A stretch of 7,250 nucleotides of DNA from Candidatus Woesearchaeota archaeon (lineage in GTDB: Archaea; Nanobdellota; Nanobdellia; Woesearchaeales; WJKV01), in the NCBI GenBank assembly GCA_019323355.1, contig JAHWHI010000106.1, positions 1 to 7,250 on the forward strand. The letters run 5' to 3'. How positions within the stretch are numbered: position 1 is the stretch's first letter; each line of letters begins with the position of its first letter. The translations under genes were made by a program, and so were the position numbers. This document shows positions 5,513 through 7,250 of this stretch, in pieces. The notes under the pieces were generated by a model. That model did no database searches, was not told the DNA's origin, and worked only from the letters and a program-made list of their open reading frames with translations.

Positions 5513-5520
5513 CTTTAAAT
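5513..5520 (+). promoter_or_regulatory. TATA box of the plus-strand orphan gene
   Basis: CTTTAAAT is a typical archaeal TATA element. A start about 26 bases further, near 5543, would leave a leader of roughly 28 bases that includes the GGAGG ribosome binding site. Preferred over the TTATAAAG at 5467 because the leader is shorter and simpler. Confidence 0.45.
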
Positions 5521-5558
5521 CCCCTGTTGTCCATAATACTACTATACCAAAATATTGC

Positions 5559-5563
5559 GGAGG
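5559..5563 (+). promoter_or_regulatory. ribosome binding site that sets the orphan gene start
   Basis: GGAGG lies eight bases before the ATG at 5572-5574. It selects this ATG over an in-frame TTG at 5527, which has no such site. The ATG at 5564 is out of frame, abuts the GGAGG directly and leads only to a short frame. Confidence 0.7.
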
Positions 5564-5571
5564 ATGGGAAT

Positions 5572-5985
5572 ATGGAAAATGGAGTTGTAGCAAATATTAT
5601 AGACAAATTTTCTGAAGGAGTTTTTGCAGTAGATCCACTGGAAAGAGTGCATATTGATGAAAAACTAAGAAAATACATAGAAGAACATGATCCACGTTTT
5701 GACAAATTCTACCAAGGCGCATCTCATAGAGAGATTGCAGAAGTGGAGCAGACAAGCGCTGAGAGCAAAAGGAAGATTGTTGAAGCGTATGCAATGGCAC
5801 TATCTTATGCTGAAGGGCCACAATTCACCAGGAGATTGATGACAAAACTAGTAAATAGAGGTTCGAGATCAAGAACTGATGTTGTCAATGTTGTATGCGA
5901 AGAAGAGAAAATGACATATCGACCAGAGACACAAAGAAGATCTTCATCATTCTATGCAGCGTGCCTGGGATTGAATCTTTTCTGA
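5572..5985 (+). CDS. orphan cytoplasmic protein, 137 residues, unknown function
   Basis: I do not recognise this protein. It is the only convincing plus-strand gene and is divergent from the chromosome-organisation operon. It has no signal peptide or membrane segment, and it is mixed-charge and probably mostly helical: residues 24-40 (ERVHIDEKLRKYIEEHD) and 52-95 (including SKRKIVEAYAMALSYAEG) should form helices. A basic, serine-rich patch (NRGSRSR at 95-101) and the acidic CEEEK at 109-113 precede RPETQRRSSS (117-126), and the chain ends with the hydrophobic YAACLGLNLF. Two cysteines (109, 131) show no metal-binding pattern. The reality of the gene rests on a full-length open frame, a GGAGG site, a TATA box and a T-rich tract just after the stop. 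Its position suggests a lineage-specific gene, possibly sharing regulation with the operon. Confidence 0.7.
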   Translation: MENGVVANIIDKFSEGVFAVDPLERVHIDEKLRKYIEEHDPRFDKFYQGASHREIAEVEQTSAESKRKIVEAYAMALSYAEGPQFTRRLMTKLVNRGSRSRTDVVNVVCEEEKMTYRPETQRRSSSFYAACLGLNLF

Positions 5986-5999
5986 TTTTTTTATCTTTT
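5986..5999 (+). terminator. T-rich terminator of the orphan gene
   Basis: Seven T residues follow directly after the TGA, then ATC and four more T. Archaeal RNA polymerase terminates at such tracts without a required hairpin. The tract overlaps the last codons of the convergent surface-protein gene; on the minus strand it is A-rich and would not terminate that gene. Confidence 0.45.
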
Positions 6000-7250
6000 C
6001 CATATCAAGAGGCTGTTCAGTGCAACAGAGATACCTAGGATGATGTACTGGACAATTGATTTTTCTTTTTCTTCTTCAGCATCTTTTGTTTTTGTCTGGT
6101 AAGTCTTCATAGTCGAAACATTCTCCTGTTTTTCTGGAAGGGGATTCTTGACAACTAATGTTTCTGCCTTGGAATTCTCTTCTATTGGTTCTGCAAATAT
6201 CTCAAGGCTTTTGAAATCCTCTTTTTCGCTGTATCTTGAGAGGACTATGCTGAAGTTGTTCAGGCCAGGCTCAAGGATGACAGAGATGTTCCAGCGTTTC
6301 TTGTATTCTGCGTTTATCGGAATTTCTACATCCTCTAGAAGGACCCCATTGTTCAACAGAGCCACATCAAAATTCGCTTCACCAGCCGGATTGTAGAGCA
6401 TTGCGTAGAGGCTTATGTTTCTCCCCTCTTCAAATATTTTATGCCGGGTGTAAAAGCTCTCGATCTCTGCTTTTTTTGAGACTGTTTTACTTCCACCATC
6501 ATCCTCTTTTTCTGCTTCATTCTCTTCTTTCCCTTCCTCCGCCTCATCTTCTTTATCTTCATCCTCAAACGCAGAGTTCCTGACAACCACAATAGCAGAA
6601 TCATAGTTATCTGTCAAATTTGTCTCATTGCAGAAAGAATATACTTGCGCCTTGATAAAGAAAATCTTGTCAGCCTCTTTTATCGAGGGAGTAAAACTTT
6701 TTGTTCCTGGAGTTGTCGTGTTCCGTTTTGCGCGGATGATCTCTCCAGACAAATCCTCGATATAATATTCTATCTGGAAATCGTATCCCTTGTCATCATC
6801 TTCTTGAGATAGTTCAAGCTCATAGCTTATTTTTTCCTTGTTTTCATACACTTCCTTGTCGAGCAGGATGTCGATTGAGAAATCACAGCCAGCATTTGTT
6901 GAATTTGTTGCATTGGTTGTGTTTGCCTGGTTCGTGCTGTTTGTCTCATTCTCGAGAATAGGAATCACAGGAGATTCATTCCCGACAAACTGGTTCTGTG
7001 ATCCGGGTGTTCCGTGGAGAACCAAGGATTCAACAAACTCTTGGTTATAGTATTCTAGGGAATAACCCTCTGTTCCAGGATCATATGAAACAGAATCAAT
7101 CATAGAGTTATTTGCATTGTAAAGAACTACTGTCTCTCCAGTGTTTGAAAGAGACCCTGTAAATTCAAAGTCAGCTGAGAAATTGTACCTGTCTGTGAAA
7201 TCATTGTCCTCGCCATCATCACGGTTCGTGTTTGCAAGGACAAGATAGCC
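5991..7250 (-). CDS. C-terminal part of a membrane-anchored surface protein with lamin-tail domain (partial)
   Basis: The frame is open to the right edge, so the true start lies outside; the Met at 7103 is internal. Visible residues number 419. Residues 1-87 match the end of a lamin-tail domain, with LVLANT, FTGSLSNTGETVVLYN, IDSVSY, GYSLEYYN and the closing HGTPGSQN. A linker follows with five N-glycosylation sequons between residues 101 and 118. Residues 122-225 look like a beta-sandwich with two cysteines (122, 207) and the closing LTDNYDSAIVVV typical of CARDB-like domains. An acidic spacer (about 227-251) separates a second beta-sandwich (about 262-355). The chain ends with one membrane helix (about 399-417) and Lys-Arg. 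The topology is extracellular with a C-terminal anchor. Lamin-tail domains occur in secreted prokaryotic proteins, often with nucleases or adhesion modules; any such partner would lie upstream, outside the window. It converges on the orphan gene with 5 bp between stops. Confidence 0.88.
   Translation of the reverse strand, partial: GYLVLANTNRDDGEDNDFTDRYNFSADFEFTGSLSNTGETVVLYNANNSMIDSVSYDPGTEGYSLEYYNQEFVESLVLHGTPGSQNQFVGNESPVIPILENETNSTNQANTTNATNSTNAGCDFSIDILLDKEVYENKEKISYELELSQEDDDKGYDFQIEYYIEDLSGEIIRAKRNTTTPGTKSFTPSIKEADKIFFIKAQVYSFCNETNLTDNYDSAIVVVRNSAFEDEDKEDEAEEGKEENEAEKEDDGGSKTVSKKAEIESFYTRHKIFEEGRNISLYAMLYNPAGEANFDVALLNNGVLLEDVEIPINAEYKKRWNISVILEPGLNNFSIVLSRYSEKEDFKSLEIFAEPIEENSKAETLVVKNPLPEKQENVSTMKTYQTKTKDAEEEKEKSIVQYIILGISVALNSLLIWKR

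Noticed and set aside
5527..5571. TTG start that would add 15 residues to the orphan protein
   Set aside because: The ATG at 5572 has GGAGG at eight bases; the TTG has no site, and the predicted transcription start near 5543 lies downstream of it.
5861..5890. GGTTCGAGATC resembles a tRNA T-loop/B-box
   Set aside because: The flanking bases do not form a T stem or acceptor stem, and the stretch lies inside the orphan coding sequence.
6413..6604. Basic 63-residue minus-strand open frame (KIKKMRRRKGKKRMKQKKRM)
   Set aside because: It is an out-of-frame reading of the acidic spacer of the surface protein; purine-rich codons give Lys/Arg/Met in the shifted frame.

Overview
The window most likely comes from an archaeon, probably a DPANN lineage of the Woesearchaeota/Pacearchaeota kind; this placement is inference. 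The support is archaeal-type promoters (TATA-like octamers 27-30 bases before leaderless start codons at the left end), Shine-Dalgarno sites of the GGTGA/GGAGG type inside the operon, a surface protein with a lamin-tail domain, N-glycosylation sequons and a C-terminal membrane anchor, and a nucleotidyltransferase-helical protein of a type common in such genomes. The DNA gyrase is a family archaea acquired from bacteria.

Layout, left to right. (1) Bases 1-41, minus: the first 13 codons of a gene that runs off the left edge, with its own TATA box at 67-74. (2) 80-889, minus: a MNT-type nucleotidyltransferase fused to a helical, HEPN-like domain, with a TATA box at 913-920 and probably a leaderless transcript. 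(3) 968-5279, minus: a compact three-gene operon in the order unknown winged-helix protein - scpB - gyrA. The first two genes overlap by 23 bp; the second and third are 9 bp apart. (4) 5280-5571: a divergent intergenic region of about 290 bp, rich in TATA-like elements, AGGCC-type repeats and two imperfect palindromes. (5) 5572-5985, plus: a 137-residue orphan protein with a good ribosome binding site. (6) 5991-7250, minus: the C-terminal 419 residues of a membrane-anchored surface protein, convergent with the orphan gene and open at the right edge.

The core is a chromosome-organisation operon. GyrA is the DNA-cleaving gyrase subunit, and ScpB is an SMC/condensin accessory subunit. The gene where the kleisin ScpA would normally sit encodes a protein that does not look like ScpA but ends in a winged helix. 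Neither smc nor gyrB is in the window. ScpB ends in a long coiled coil with a lysine-rich tail and GyrA in a roughly 100-residue acidic tail, so the two operon partners carry oppositely charged extensions. The most unusual single signal is a strong GGAGG plus ATG inside the gyrA frame, placed to translate the GyrA acidic tail as a separate 82-residue protein.

I saw no CRISPR array, tRNA, rRNA, insertion sequence or recognisable defence island.
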